61,125 nt of DNA from Bacteriovoracaceae bacterium UBA7317 (GCA_002474345.1 DKQD01000092.1:1728-62852); one strand, 5' to 3'. Shown: positions 8,626-17,700, numbered from the stretch's first letter. The notes: generated by a model from the letters alone, not told the origin. Translations and numbers: made by a program.

Positions 8626-11600
8626 TTAATGGATTATAATAGGCAGGTTACCCAAAAAGATACTTTTTCCAGTCGAATTTTTTACTTTTAAAAAAATGCT
8701 CACACTATGATTATGATCCCAATTTTTAAAGAAGCCCTGCTCAAAATTAATTTTATTGTGTCCAGGTCTTAAAGTTGTTGGTACCGATAAAGGGGGCTGC
8801 TCATTTTTGAATTTTAAAGACATAATAAAAGGTTTTTCATGATTGGACTTTTTAAATGAGTCGAAGAAACGGCAATGAAATTGGATTGAAGTAGCTTCCT
8901 TTAATATTTCGGCCGAAGCCTTATGTTCTGGTTTGTCCTCATTAGTTTTTAAGTTTGAAAAGGTCTTTCCCCACTTCGTATGTAAAACCTTTTCGTCCTT
9001 ATTTTTGAATGAATAAAGGCAGCCTTCTCTTTGGTAGGACCACTCTTCTGGATACAATGGTTTTATATCTATTGTGTAGTATCCTTTTTTTTCGAAATTA
9101 AAGGGAGAAGTTAGTGTTAATTCATTGTCTCCTGTAAAAGAAACATACTTTTCTTTAATAAACTCCTCTTTGGAATGTAATAAAATATCTCCCCTGATTA
9201 TTTCCCTGTTTGATGAGGAAAGGAAAATTTGTTCTTTTCCTTTAATGAGAGCTTTTGAGCTTAGCTCTATTTTGATTGGTGTTATTTTAATATTTATTTT
9301 AGATGGCCTCGAAGTCCCCTTTAATCTAAAAAGACCAAGCTGGTAGTGGCCACCTTTTGTTGTTTTGAAAACAACTTGTGTATCCTCTTTAATATATTGA
9401 GATCCAGATTTTACTCCCTCAGGACCATAAAGTTTAAAGCCAACTCTTCCAGGAAAACTTTGATGCAGTTCGGACTTAAGTGTTAAGGCTTTAACCGATG
9501 GCGGAATATGAAAATGGAGCCTCTTGCCTTCTTCAGCCCTTAATTGCATATTCCACTCCATTTTATTTATTAAGGGAATATCATGAATTAAAGTTATAGG
9601 AATCACTTTCAAGATTTGTCCACTTTTCTCCTCTAAAATTTTGATTTCTCCAAAAAGCTCATAGGTTGTTATGCTTTCAGGATTTGATTTAAACTCCTTA
9701 AGAAGTTTTTCAAGATCTATGCCTATTGAAATAAATGAACTACCGGAGCTGATAAAGCTTCTTTTTGGTCCTTCAATCCATGGATGAGAATATTCGACTT
9801 TGATAGGTACTAAAAGTTCTGATTTTTTCGAGTCTAAAACACTTTTACTAGGAATACCCTTCAAGAGAATGCGGGATTCAATATATGTCGAATCAAGCTC
9901 GGATGTTTTTAAAAGAAGACCTTTTTTTAAGTATCCGTTACTCGCCCTCAAATTATGTTTAATTTCATTAAAGAGCTCCCCGCTTAAAAAACGCTTATAT
10001 ATCGAAATGGCTTTTTCAATTTTGGGTAAACCGTAGCCTTGAGCTAAGAAGGGCGTATTTTTTAGTGGTGTAGCGCTTAACTTTAAAGCTTCAACGACAC
10101 TTTTAACTTCTACAGGGAGGTTTAATTGTTTTAGGGAGGAGATGAGAACTGCAGCAAGCCCTCCAATTGCCGGGCTGGCAGAGCTTGTCCCACTAAAGGC
10201 CCTAAATCCCCTGTCACTTGTTGAGTAGGTAAGAGACGCGAGGGGAGAGATAAGACTTGGTCCTAGTCCTCCTGATGGGCCTGGTCCTCGACTAGAGTAA
10301 TAGGGGAGAAGGCCTTGCTCTGGTAAACCATCAACGCCGTGAACTCTTTCATAGAGGTCTTTTCCAGCAAACGCACCCACCACCAAAGAGTTTGGTGTGT
10401 AAAGACTTCTTCGGTTAAGACTTTTAAGGCCTGGTCCGTTGTTACCCGCTGAAAAGCATAGCACAAAATTATATTTTTCAATTAGTTTATCAAGGGCTTC
10501 TTGCATGAAAAGCTGATTTTTTTCAGATAAAAAATACAGGCTGTAACTAATATTAACGACATGGGCACCTTTTTCTCCAAGAAGATCTAAGGCATTTAAA
10601 AAAGTAGAAAATGTATAGAAAGACTCTGATTTATCATGCGATGGTTCACCTAGGTCGTAATCAATTATTTGGCTTCCCGGTGCAACTCCATCAAACTGAT
10701 CGGCAATTTTATGTCCGGCCATAACCGATGCAACACCCTCTCCATGAGAATCTCCTCTACTTTCTCCTTCGTTAACCTTAAGAGTATTATTTTCAGGATT
10801 AAACTCTGCTAAGAGGGCCACTTGTTTCTTTTTATCCCAGAAACCGTAATCCCCGGTATCATTAAATGGTGAGAAACATTCATCCTCTTCTTTTTTTTGA
10901 TTAACGTTGGTATCTATACAAATTTTAAAAGGCTCTTTATTTTTTTCAAAAACCCAAACTTTAATTTTATCCTTTAACTTATTTCGGTTTAGGTCCGTGA
11001 AAAGATGATGAGATAGTAGTTTCTTTTCTTCATCAATAATCCCTTTCCAATACCTAGTGACATTACTTTCATAAAGTTCTTCAGTTTCTGTATTGAAATC
11101 TGAAGGAATAAGAGCAAACTGAAGTCCTGTTGAATTTGAAAAGTGGCCTATTATTTTTCTCAGACCAGTCGTTGTTTTTTGAAAGCCTTTTGCATGTGGT
11201 GAAATCCCATCATCAATGACTCCAACAATGACTCCTCTTCCATCCATCTCTGGATTCTTTTTCCAAAAAGAAGGCAAATTAAAGTCTTTTTTAGCGAGGA
11301 AAAAAGCGTCTTTTTTATGAGAGGTAGTGCTTGTTTTAGGTTTTTCAATAAATAGAGGGAAGTCATTTCCTAAAATTGATTCATCTGTGAAGGATTTTGT
11401 TGAGTTCAGCTCTTCCCATTTTTTTTCGAAACAACCTAGGGTTTTTGTAGTGCCTTCAACAATTGTGACAAAGTTTCCTTTTAAAGACGTTTCGCAATGG
11501 GAGCTTATTTTTTTGAGGTAGGTCATAAGGTTGGAGTTAACACCGACAAAAATGCGCTTCTTTCTGAATGCTTCAGAAGAAGTGTAAGTTGTTTGACTTA

Positions 11601-11670
11601 GCGAGTAATTTTGAAAAAGGACAATAGATAATACTAAAAATATTTTTAAAGATAGGTTCAATTTTTTCAT
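8626..11670 (-). CDS. Secreted subtilisin-like protease (S8, tripeptidyl-peptidase II-like)
   Basis: The frame is open to 11772, but the ATG at 11670 has AAGGAAAG upstream and begins a normal signal peptide (MKKLNLSLKIFLVLSIVLFQ), giving 1014 residues. The catalytic triad is visible: Asp153 in VIDDGI, His309 in DSHGEGVA and Ser496 in SGTSSASP, with oxyanion Asn410 in SAGNNGP. The gap of about 155 residues between Asp and His, starting GLRKIIGHFSNSTG, recalls the insertion of tripeptidyl-peptidase II. Residues about 27-140 may be a propeptide; the last 450 residues look like beta-rich domains. It is probably exported to the periplasm or outside. In a predator it could digest prey protein, but that is inference. 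Confidence 0.88.
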   Translation of the reverse strand: MKKLNLSLKIFLVLSIVLFQNYSLSQTTYTSSEAFRKKRIFVGVNSNLMTYLKKISSHCETSLKGNFVTIVEGTTKTLGCFEKKWEELNSTKSFTDESILGNDFPLFIEKPKTSTTSHKKDAFFLAKKDFNLPSFWKKNPEMDGRGVIVGVIDDGISPHAKGFQKTTTGLRKIIGHFSNSTGLQFALIPSDFNTETEELYESNVTRYWKGIIDEEKKLLSHHLFTDLNRNKLKDKIKVWVFEKNKEPFKICIDTNVNQKKEEDECFSPFNDTGDYGFWDKKKQVALLAEFNPENNTLKVNEGESRGDSHGEGVASVMAGHKIADQFDGVAPGSQIIDYDLGEPSHDKSESFYTFSTFLNALDLLGEKGAHVVNISYSLYFLSEKNQLFMQEALDKLIEKYNFVLCFSAGNNGPGLKSLNRRSLYTPNSLVVGAFAGKDLYERVHGVDGLPEQGLLPYYSSRGPGPSGGLGPSLISPLASLTYSTSDRGFRAFSGTSSASPAIGGLAAVLISSLKQLNLPVEVKSVVEALKLSATPLKNTPFLAQGYGLPKIEKAISIYKRFLSGELFNEIKHNLRASNGYLKKGLLLKTSELDSTYIESRILLKGIPSKSVLDSKKSELLVPIKVEYSHPWIEGPKRSFISSGSSFISIGIDLEKLLKEFKSNPESITTYELFGEIKILEEKSGQILKVIPITLIHDIPLINKMEWNMQLRAEEGKRLHFHIPPSVKALTLKSELHQSFPGRVGFKLYGPEGVKSGSQYIKEDTQVVFKTTKGGHYQLGLFRLKGTSRPSKINIKITPIKIELSSKALIKGKEQIFLSSSNREIIRGDILLHSKEEFIKEKYVSFTGDNELTLTSPFNFEKKGYYTIDIKPLYPEEWSYQREGCLYSFKNKDEKVLHTKWGKTFSNLKTNEDKPEHKASAEILKEATSIQFHCRFFDSFKKSNHEKPFIMSLKFKNEQPPLSVPTTLRPGHNKINFEQGFFKNWDHNHSVSIFLKVKNSTGKSIFLGNLPIIIH

Positions 11671-11950
11671 CAGTTCTTTCCTTAATAATTGATAGAAAAA
11701 CTTAAAGCTGTTTTGTGCGTTAAAAACGCATTTTTTTCTTTTTTTTTGCTTGGTGCAAGGTGATGTGCACAAAGAGCTTTTTACGCATAGATAAAGTCTA
11801 ATAAAAATTTCTTTTTTTCAAGGCACAATAAGTTGTTATTGGCTGGCCCTTTTGCGAGAATGAGCCATCTTTATGGATGTTATTTCCTGTTTTTTATTAT
11901 AAAAATAGGCATTTAATTTGTGTAGTAAAGTATCCAGAGGTTTGAAGAAA

Positions 11951-13375
11951 ATGTTGATTAAGTCCAAAGAAAAAATAACCAAAAAATATGATGTCATTAT
12001 TGTAGGGAGTGGTTTAGCGGGAATGACTGCTGCTAATAAGTTAGGTCGAAATGGAAGGAAAGTTCTTCTATTAGAGTCCCACAATAAGTTAGGAGGCTTC
12101 GCTACATGGTTTAAAAGGAGAGATGGCGATCACGTATTTGACGTTTCTCTCCACGGTTTTCCAGTTGGAATGATTAAAACTTGTAAACGCTACTGGAGCA
12201 AGGAGATTGCCAGCGCTATTGTTCAATTAAAAAAGGTTCGGTTTATAAATCCAATGTATGATCTTGAGACCGAGTTTACAAAAGATGACTTCAAGAGAAA
12301 GTTAAAAGACTTTTTTAAAATCGATGAAGAGAGCATTGAAGGTTTTTTTTCTGAGCTTGAATCTATGAACTTTTATGACCCACCAAAGCTTAATAATGGG
12401 GAATTATTTGAAAAGTTTTTTCCAGGTAGGAAGGATGTTGTTAGGTTCCTTTTAGAGCCGATTACTTATGCAAATGGTTCAAATTTGGAGGATCCTGCTA
12501 TCACTTACGGAATAGTTTTTTCAAACTTTATGAGTAAGGGAGTTTTTACTTTTAAAGGGGGAACTGATGTTTTAATAGGAAAAATGAAAGATGAGCTTCT
12601 CTCAAATGGTGTCGATATAAAAATGCATGCTAAGGTTAGTGATATCGTTGTTGAGGATGGAAAGGTAAAAGGCGTAAAGTTAGGTGATGACTTTATTGCC
12701 TCTAAAGCAGTTCTTTCAAACTCTAATATCATGTCAACAATTTTTAAACTTGTTGGTGAAGATCATTTTTCTGAGAACTATATAAAAGCATCGAGAAAAG
12801 TCAGACTTAATACGAGTAGTTGCCAAGTCTATATGGGGATACGTGAGGGGGAAAGTATTCCAGATGTTGGAGACCTTCTTTTTTATTCGGAGGATTCAGA
12901 GTATAAGTCTGATTGGATACTCTCTCCAAAGGTTGGAAGCCAGACTTTTTCAATTTATTACCCTGAATGCAGGCCTCATCTCAATAACAGGTACGCTGTT
13001 GTTTCTTCTTCAAATGCTCGTTACGAAGATTGGAAAGGTCTCTCCGATGAAGAGTATAAAAAACAAAAAAAATATATTGAGGAAAAGGCTTTAACCGCTA
13101 TTGAGAAGCTTATTCCTGGAATAAGTCAAAAAATTGATTTCGTTGATTCTGCTACTCCTCTAACAGTAGAGAAATATACTTTGCATGATAAAGGATCTTC
13201 CTTTGGTACAAAATTTGAGGGTCTTGATATAAGCATGAACATGCATAAAGAAATTGATGGTTTATTTCATAGTGGCTCTGTTGGAATCATTATGTCTGGA
13301 TGGCTTGGAGCAGCCAATTATGGTGTCATTCAATCTCATGAAGTAGAGGCATTTTTAGAAAAAGGTATGCAATAA
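11951..13375 (+). CDS. FAD-dependent oxidoreductase, CrtI/RetSat-like
   Basis: The N-terminus carries the Rossmann dinucleotide motif DVIIVGSGLAGMTAANKL, then LLLESHNKLGGFATWF, typical of the phytoene desaturase / carotenoid isomerase / retinol saturase family (COG1233). The C-terminal GLFHSGSVGIIMSGWLGAANYG is the second FAD contact. The frame opens at 11918 (TTG), but the ATG at 11951 with AGAGG ten bases upstream is preferred, giving 474 residues. It heads a run of FabG-, FabZ- and FabI-like genes on the same strand, so a desaturation or saturation step on a polyene or acyl chain is likely. The substrate cannot be named. No phytoene synthase is in the window. Confidence 0.8.
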   Translation: MLIKSKEKITKKYDVIIVGSGLAGMTAANKLGRNGRKVLLLESHNKLGGFATWFKRRDGDHVFDVSLHGFPVGMIKTCKRYWSKEIASAIVQLKKVRFINPMYDLETEFTKDDFKRKLKDFFKIDEESIEGFFSELESMNFYDPPKLNNGELFEKFFPGRKDVVRFLLEPITYANGSNLEDPAITYGIVFSNFMSKGVFTFKGGTDVLIGKMKDELLSNGVDIKMHAKVSDIVVEDGKVKGVKLGDDFIASKAVLSNSNIMSTIFKLVGEDHFSENYIKASRKVRLNTSSCQVYMGIREGESIPDVGDLLFYSEDSEYKSDWILSPKVGSQTFSIYYPECRPHLNNRYAVVSSSNARYEDWKGLSDEEYKKQKKYIEEKALTAIEKLIPGISQKIDFVDSATPLTVEKYTLHDKGSSFGTKFEGLDISMNMHKEIDGLFHSGSVGIIMSGWLGAANYGVIQSHEVEAFLEKGMQ

Positions 13376-13425
13376 AAATTTAAGTGATTTTAGAGATTAA
13401 AACGTTGTAGATAAGGATAAAAATT

Positions 13426-14172
13426 ATGTTCAAATTCCAAAATCAAAGAATCATTATTACTGGAGGAACTAGGGGGATTGGAAGAGGCTTAAGTGAAGCT
13501 TTTTTAGAAGCCGGTGGAGAAGTTATAGCGACTTACACTAGTAATGATGAGGCAGCTGAAAAATTTAAGTGGGAAATGGAAAATAAATTCCCTAAATCTC
13601 ATATGGCGATCAGAAAATTTGATGTAAGCCGGAATGATGAGGTTGAAAGCTTTTTTTCATGGATAGACGAAAATTATTCTTCAATAGAGGTTTTGATTAA
13701 TAATTCAGGCATTCGTAAGGATAATGTTGGTGCCCTCATGAGTGAAGAAGATTGGAAAAGGGTACTAGAAATTAATCTGGATGGAACTTTTTATATGTCC
13801 AAGCAAGCGATTTTGCGGTTTATGAGAAAGCGCTATGGACGTATTATTAATCTAAGTTCTGTCGGAGGCAAGATAGGTTTGCCAGGTCAGGCTAACTATA
13901 CAGCTTCTAAAGCGGCTCAAATCGCCCTGGCCAAGTCCCTTTCCAAAGAGGTTGCTAAAAAAGGGATAACTATTAATAGTATTTGTCCAGGCTTTATTGA
14001 AACAGAATTAATAAGCGATCTACCTGAAGATCAAATCTCAGCTTATAAAAAACAGGTACCTTTAAAAAGATTTGGAACAGTTGATGAAGTTGCTCACGGA
14101 GTTCTTTTTCTTGCCTCAAGAGAAGCTTCTTATATTACGGGGACCTCTCTCGATATTTCTGGAGGGTTATAA
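13426..14172 (+). CDS. Short-chain dehydrogenase, 3-oxoacyl-ACP reductase-like (FabG family)
   Basis: A 248-residue classical SDR: cofactor motif TGGTRGIGRG near residue 10, NNSGI (NNAGI variant) near residue 90, catalytic Ser in SSVGGK, and Tyr-x3-Lys in YTASKAA, followed by ICPGFIETEL. The sequence is closest in style to FabG, which reduces 3-oxoacyl-ACP with NADPH. It follows the FAD oxidoreductase by 50 bases and is 2 bases before the FabZ-like gene, so the two are probably translated together. As an operon copy beside an oxidoreductase it is more likely a dedicated paralogue than the housekeeping FabG; that is inference. Confidence 0.85.
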   Translation: MFKFQNQRIIITGGTRGIGRGLSEAFLEAGGEVIATYTSNDEAAEKFKWEMENKFPKSHMAIRKFDVSRNDEVESFFSWIDENYSSIEVLINNSGIRKDNVGALMSEEDWKRVLEINLDGTFYMSKQAILRFMRKRYGRIINLSSVGGKIGLPGQANYTASKAAQIALAKSLSKEVAKKGITINSICPGFIETELISDLPEDQISAYKKQVPLKRFGTVDEVAHGVLFLASREASYITGTSLDISGGL

Positions 14173-14174
14173 TT

Positions 14175-14588
14175 ATGATGCCTGAGATTTTAGATAGGAT
14201 TCCTCAGAGGGCCCCCTTCTTATTTTTGGATAGAATTATAGAACTGGGTGAGGGCACCATTTGGGCACAAAAAGATGTAACTGGGGAAGAGGATTTTTTT
14301 AAAGGGCATTTTCCTGAAAATCCAATCATGCCAGGTGTTTTACTGCAAGAGGCAGCTTTCCAGGCCGGAGCTTTTCTTATGGGTGGGCAATCTGATGGAC
14401 AAGTTGGTGTTGTTACTCGTGTTGATAAAGTTAAATTTCGTGGGCTTGTAAAGCCTGGTGAAACTCTTGATATTAAAGTTGAAAAAACAGATGCTTTATC
14501 GAATGCTGTTTTTTTCAAGGGAAAACTTTTTGTAAAAGAAAAATGCGTTCTTTCCTTGGAGTTTTCTTGTGCTTTGGTAAATACATAA
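14175..14588 (+). CDS. 3-hydroxyacyl-ACP dehydratase-like hotdog protein (FabZ family)
   Basis: 137 residues with the FabZ layout: IPQRAPFLFLDRI near the start, then the catalytic His in FFKGHFPENPIMPGVLLQEA and the helix Glu in the same stretch, and a C-terminal strand LEFSCALVN. FabZ removes water from 3-hydroxyacyl-ACP to make the trans-2-enoyl product. Two ATGs in tandem (14175 and 14178) are possible starts. It sits between a FabG-like and a FabI-like gene, so reduction, dehydration and enoyl reduction are encoded in reaction order. Confidence 0.87.
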   Translation: MMPEILDRIPQRAPFLFLDRIIELGEGTIWAQKDVTGEEDFFKGHFPENPIMPGVLLQEAAFQAGAFLMGGQSDGQVGVVTRVDKVKFRGLVKPGETLDIKVEKTDALSNAVFFKGKLFVKEKCVLSLEFSCALVNT

Positions 14589-14598
14589 GGGGGCAGGA

Positions 14599-15390
14599 AT
14601 GAGTTTTTTAAAATTGGAAGGAAAGTCTTTTCTCATAACAGGAGTGGCCAACAAGAAAAGCGTTGCTTGTCATGTTGCCAAGACTCTTATAGAAAATGGT
14701 GCAGAAGTTTTTTTCTCTGTTCAAAACGAGCCCAATTACGAAAAAGTTAAAAAACTTTTTCCTAATAATAAAATTTTTATTTGTGATGTTGAAAATGAAG
14801 ATTCCATTGAAAAATTAAGGTTAGGGTTAGGGGAAAAAACTTTATCTGGTTTTCTTCACTCTATTGCTTTTGCAAATTATTCAGAGGGAATTAAGCCTTT
14901 TCATGAAACAAATGTAAAAGATTATTTACAGGCAACAAATATCTCATGCTTTTCATTGGTATCTCTGGCCAATGGGTTAAAGAAAAACCTGGCCGAAGAT
15001 GCTTCCGTGGTTACTATTTCAATTTCAAATACAAAGGCAACATCTTATGGTTATATGGGACCTATCAAAGCTTCATTAGATGCAACGGTACCTTTTTTGG
15101 CCAAAAGCTTTTCAGATTTTTCCAGAATAAGGTTTAATGCTGTTTGTGCAGGACCTCTAAAAACTTCTGCCTCAGCTGGTATTCCTGGGTATATTAATAA
15201 CTATATATATTCTGAGCAATTAATGCTTAGAAAAAAGGCCCTTCATACTTCAGAAGTAGCAGACACTGCGGCTTTTCTTCTTAGTTCAAGGTCAAGTGGG
15301 ATAAACGGAGAACGCATCGTTGTTGATGGTGGTATGAGTTGCAATTATTTCGATCAAAAAGTCGTTAATCTTTTGGCCGATCATATTTAA
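14599..15390 (+). CDS. Enoyl-ACP reductase-like SDR (FabI family)
   Basis: 263 residues. The cofactor motif is the FabI type, ITGVANKKSVACHVAKTL, rather than TGxxxGIG. The active site YGYMGPIKASLDATV matches FabI Tyr-x6-Lys, and the following CAGPLKTSASAGIPG matches the FabI substrate loop. C-terminal GERIVVDGGMSCNYF is also FabI-like. FabI reduces trans-2-enoyl-ACP with NAD(P)H. It starts 10 bases after the FabZ-like gene behind GGGGGCAGG-type purine-rich sequence and ends the four-gene cluster. No ketosynthase or acyl carrier protein is present next to it. It might be a second FabI with a special substrate or the cell's main enzyme. Confidence 0.82.
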   Translation: MSFLKLEGKSFLITGVANKKSVACHVAKTLIENGAEVFFSVQNEPNYEKVKKLFPNNKIFICDVENEDSIEKLRLGLGEKTLSGFLHSIAFANYSEGIKPFHETNVKDYLQATNISCFSLVSLANGLKKNLAEDASVVTISISNTKATSYGYMGPIKASLDATVPFLAKSFSDFSRIRFNAVCAGPLKTSASAGIPGYINNYIYSEQLMLRKKALHTSEVADTAAFLLSSRSSGINGERIVVDGGMSCNYFDQKVVNLLADHI

Positions 15391-15468
15391 AAATTATTTT
15401 TTTTTGAAGAAGAGAGAGGATATCCCCTAATAGTCCTCTCCCTCCCTATAAACTCCGGTCCTTATTTT

Positions 15469-15939
15469 TTAGTAAGGGCCGTAAGTAAAACCTGGTCTGT
15501 GAATTTCACATCTTACCATTCCATAAGAAGGCATGATATTTCTACCTCTAAAACCTTGACGACATTTCCTCATGGCTTTTCTACATGCTTTCCTTCTTGC
15601 ATGCCTAAAATTTTCACCTCTCGCTTTTCCCCTAAATGAGGTGATGACTTTTCTACCCATAACGAGGTCAGCTCGGCAATGGGCCTTTCTTCGTGGGTGT
15701 CTTGGGTAGTACCCACGATCATAATCGTCATCCCATCTGCCATCATAATAGTTATCATCCCAGTCATTAGAAGGATCTTGCCAACCGTCGTTACGGTCAT
15801 CCCAGCCACTATCCCAGCCATCGTGATCCCAAGATCTTTCAATTTCATTGTCAATAGGTTCAAGAGAGATTGAGTCTGTTGCATTTGAAAAAGAAGACAT
15901 CGAAAACATAACTAGCAGGATAAAAAAATTTTTCTTCAT
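15469..15939 (-). CDS. Secreted Trp/Asp-rich protein with a basic Cys-containing C-terminus
   Basis: 156 residues with a signal peptide (MKKNFFILLVMFSMSSFSNA). Residues about 36-75 form a degenerate repeat rich in Trp, Asp, Gly and Tyr (units such as WDHDGWDSGWDD and DGRWDDDYDRGYY), strongly acidic. The C-terminal about 75 residues are strongly basic, with HARRKACRKAMRKCRQGFRG and cysteines that could form disulphides. Acidic repeat plus basic domain makes a charge-split exported protein. The start has AGGAGA about 6 bases upstream. No family was recognised; binding of metal, polyanion or wall polymer would be guesses. It is convergent with the FabI-like gene. Confidence 0.75.
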   Translation of the reverse strand: MKKNFFILLVMFSMSSFSNATDSISLEPIDNEIERSWDHDGWDSGWDDRNDGWQDPSNDWDDNYYDGRWDDDYDRGYYPRHPRRKAHCRADLVMGRKVITSFRGKARGENFRHARRKACRKAMRKCRQGFRGRNIMPSYGMVRCEIHRPGFTYGPY

Positions 15940-16023
15940 TACTTTCTCCTGTTTTAAAGTACCTACAAAGCGCCTTTTATAGCTTTTAAGAGGTCCAAAA
16001 GGAAGAAAATAAACCTTACATAA

Positions 16024-16086
16024 TGTTGATAAAAGAACTTGCTTTTAGGGCCATATTGACCTGTTTACTCAAAGATTTTATCAACA
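16024..16086. repeat. 11-base inverted repeat in a divergent promoter region
   Basis: TGTTGATAAAA (16024-16034) and its exact reverse complement TTTTATCAACA (16076-16086) are separated by 41 bases in the 234-base gap between the Trp/Asp-rich gene and the response-regulator gene. A second pair, TGTTTAC (16062-16068) and GTAAACA (16111-16117), overlaps it. These could be paired operators for a regulator acting on both genes. Confidence 0.4.
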
Positions 16087-16173
16087 ACAATTAGGTATAA
16101 ATTTTTAACTGTAAACAAATTTATGGAGTTATAATAAATAAGTTAGGTTTTAATTTCAAAAAGGAATAATTAA

Positions 16174-17571
16174 ATGGCTTCTCAGAAAGTGGAAGACGGA
16201 GGAAAAATTTTAATCGTTGAGGACGAAGAGAGTGTCGCAGACGTCATGGAAATGTATATTGAAACTGAATTCGATAATGAAATTATTTTTGCCAAATCTG
16301 GAAATGAAGCTATTGAAATATTAAAAAAAGACCATGATATTGTTCTTGTTCTCTCCGACTATACTATGGAAGATGGAAATGGAAGAGTCTTATATAGATT
16401 TTTAAAGGAGTCCTCTCTAGACCCTGCTTTTATTTTAGTATGTGCCGAAGACAATATAGATCCAGCTGATATGCCGGAATTTATGGAACTTTTTGAAAAT
16501 AGAAGTGAATTGCCCTTTTTGACAAAACCATTTAACAAAGAAGAATTGGTAAAAATCGTCTCTGATTTTTTAAAAACAAAAATAGAACTTTTAAGTGAGA
16601 GCTATTCTCCAATTTCAGCTGACCGCTTTTTAATCTTTAAAGAGATGCCTGTACAGGCCTTTATGAAAATGACAGGGCTTGGAAAATACCTCCCGGTTTT
16701 TAATAAAGGAGCCGAAGTTCATGAAGAAGATTTCAAAAAGTATATTGATAAAGGTATTCAGTATCTTTTTATAAAAAAAGAAGAGTACGAGGATTTTATT
16801 AAGGTTTCAAATGAACACTTAGGTTTAAAGCTAGGTGTTGAAGCTTCAGATAGTGAAGAAAACAAGAGTAAGTTAGAAGAACAGGTTTTTCTTCAATTCC
16901 ACAGTATTGAAGGAATTCACAGGGCATTAAGGGATTTAGGAATAAAAGAAACGACTATAGAGCTAGCTGATCGTTTTTATAAAACTATCTTGAGTAATTT
17001 AAAGAGAAGTCCAAAGATGGCTTCCATATTAGGAAAATTGGTTACAAAAAAAAATTACCTTTACCAACTTGGAATATTAACATCCTATTTAAGTGTTGCA
17101 ATCTTAGAAAAAACAGAGATAAATAATAATGAAAATAGTGAAAGGTTAGTAACGGCCTCAATTTGTCAGGACATTTCTCTTGATAATACAGAACTGGCCA
17201 AAATTGTAGATATTGAAAACCAGAGTTTTAAAGACCTTCCATTTGATACAAAAGAACAGGTTTTAACTCACCCGATTCGCTCTGCTCAGCTATTAGTTGA
17301 TCAAGGTATTTTTTCTAGCGAAACTGCAAATATTATTAGAGAACATCACGAAAGGCCTGACGGTACTGGTTTCCCAAGGAATCTGGATAGTTCAAATTTG
17401 GGGGAGCTTTCCTGCATTTTTATTATTGCTCATCACTTTTCTCATAGGCTTTTAACAGAACCTTTAAGTGCAGATACTTTAGGATCCATTAATAATGAGC
17501 TTAAAGAAAAGTTTTCTCAAGGAAATTTTGAAAAACCTTATGAGGGTTTTATTCAATCTTTTAAGTCATAG
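16174..17571 (+). CDS. Response regulator with degenerate HD-GYP/HDOD-like output
   Basis: The N-terminal receiver domain (residues about 10-135) has the acidic pair E16/D17, phosphoacceptor D62 in VLSDYTM and conserved K118 in LTKPF. A linker of about 100 residues leads to an HD-related domain. Its signature REHHERPDGTGFPRN is a clear HD-GYP relative (HHExxDGxGYP with Phe for Tyr), but the usual N-terminal HD doublet seems replaced by CQDISL, so metal-dependent cyclic di-GMP hydrolysis may be lost. It may therefore act as a c-di-GMP or protein-binding regulator. The ATG at 16174 has AAAGGAA upstream. No kinase gene is adjacent; the nearest histidine kinase is at 19750-20970. Confidence 0.8.
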   Translation: MASQKVEDGGKILIVEDEESVADVMEMYIETEFDNEIIFAKSGNEAIEILKKDHDIVLVLSDYTMEDGNGRVLYRFLKESSLDPAFILVCAEDNIDPADMPEFMELFENRSELPFLTKPFNKEELVKIVSDFLKTKIELLSESYSPISADRFLIFKEMPVQAFMKMTGLGKYLPVFNKGAEVHEEDFKKYIDKGIQYLFIKKEEYEDFIKVSNEHLGLKLGVEASDSEENKSKLEEQVFLQFHSIEGIHRALRDLGIKETTIELADRFYKTILSNLKRSPKMASILGKLVTKKNYLYQLGILTSYLSVAILEKTEINNNENSERLVTASICQDISLDNTELAKIVDIENQSFKDLPFDTKEQVLTHPIRSAQLLVDQGIFSSETANIIREHHERPDGTGFPRNLDSSNLGELSCIFIIAHHFSHRLLTEPLSADTLGSINNELKEKFSQGNFEKPYEGFIQSFKS

Positions 17572-17700
17572 TTTATGAAAGAAACAAAATATTTTACTTT
17601 AACTACTTTTTTTACTGTTTTTTCATTAAATTTATTGAAAAATTATATTCTAAGAATCAAATGAAATTTTTGAAAGATATCCTTTAAGTAAGGAGCGAAG

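Noticed and set aside
15391..15468. Possible terminator between the FabI-like gene and the Trp/Asp-rich gene
   Set aside because: GAGAGGA/TCCTCTC can pair, but the loop is 13 bases and no T-run follows on either strand.
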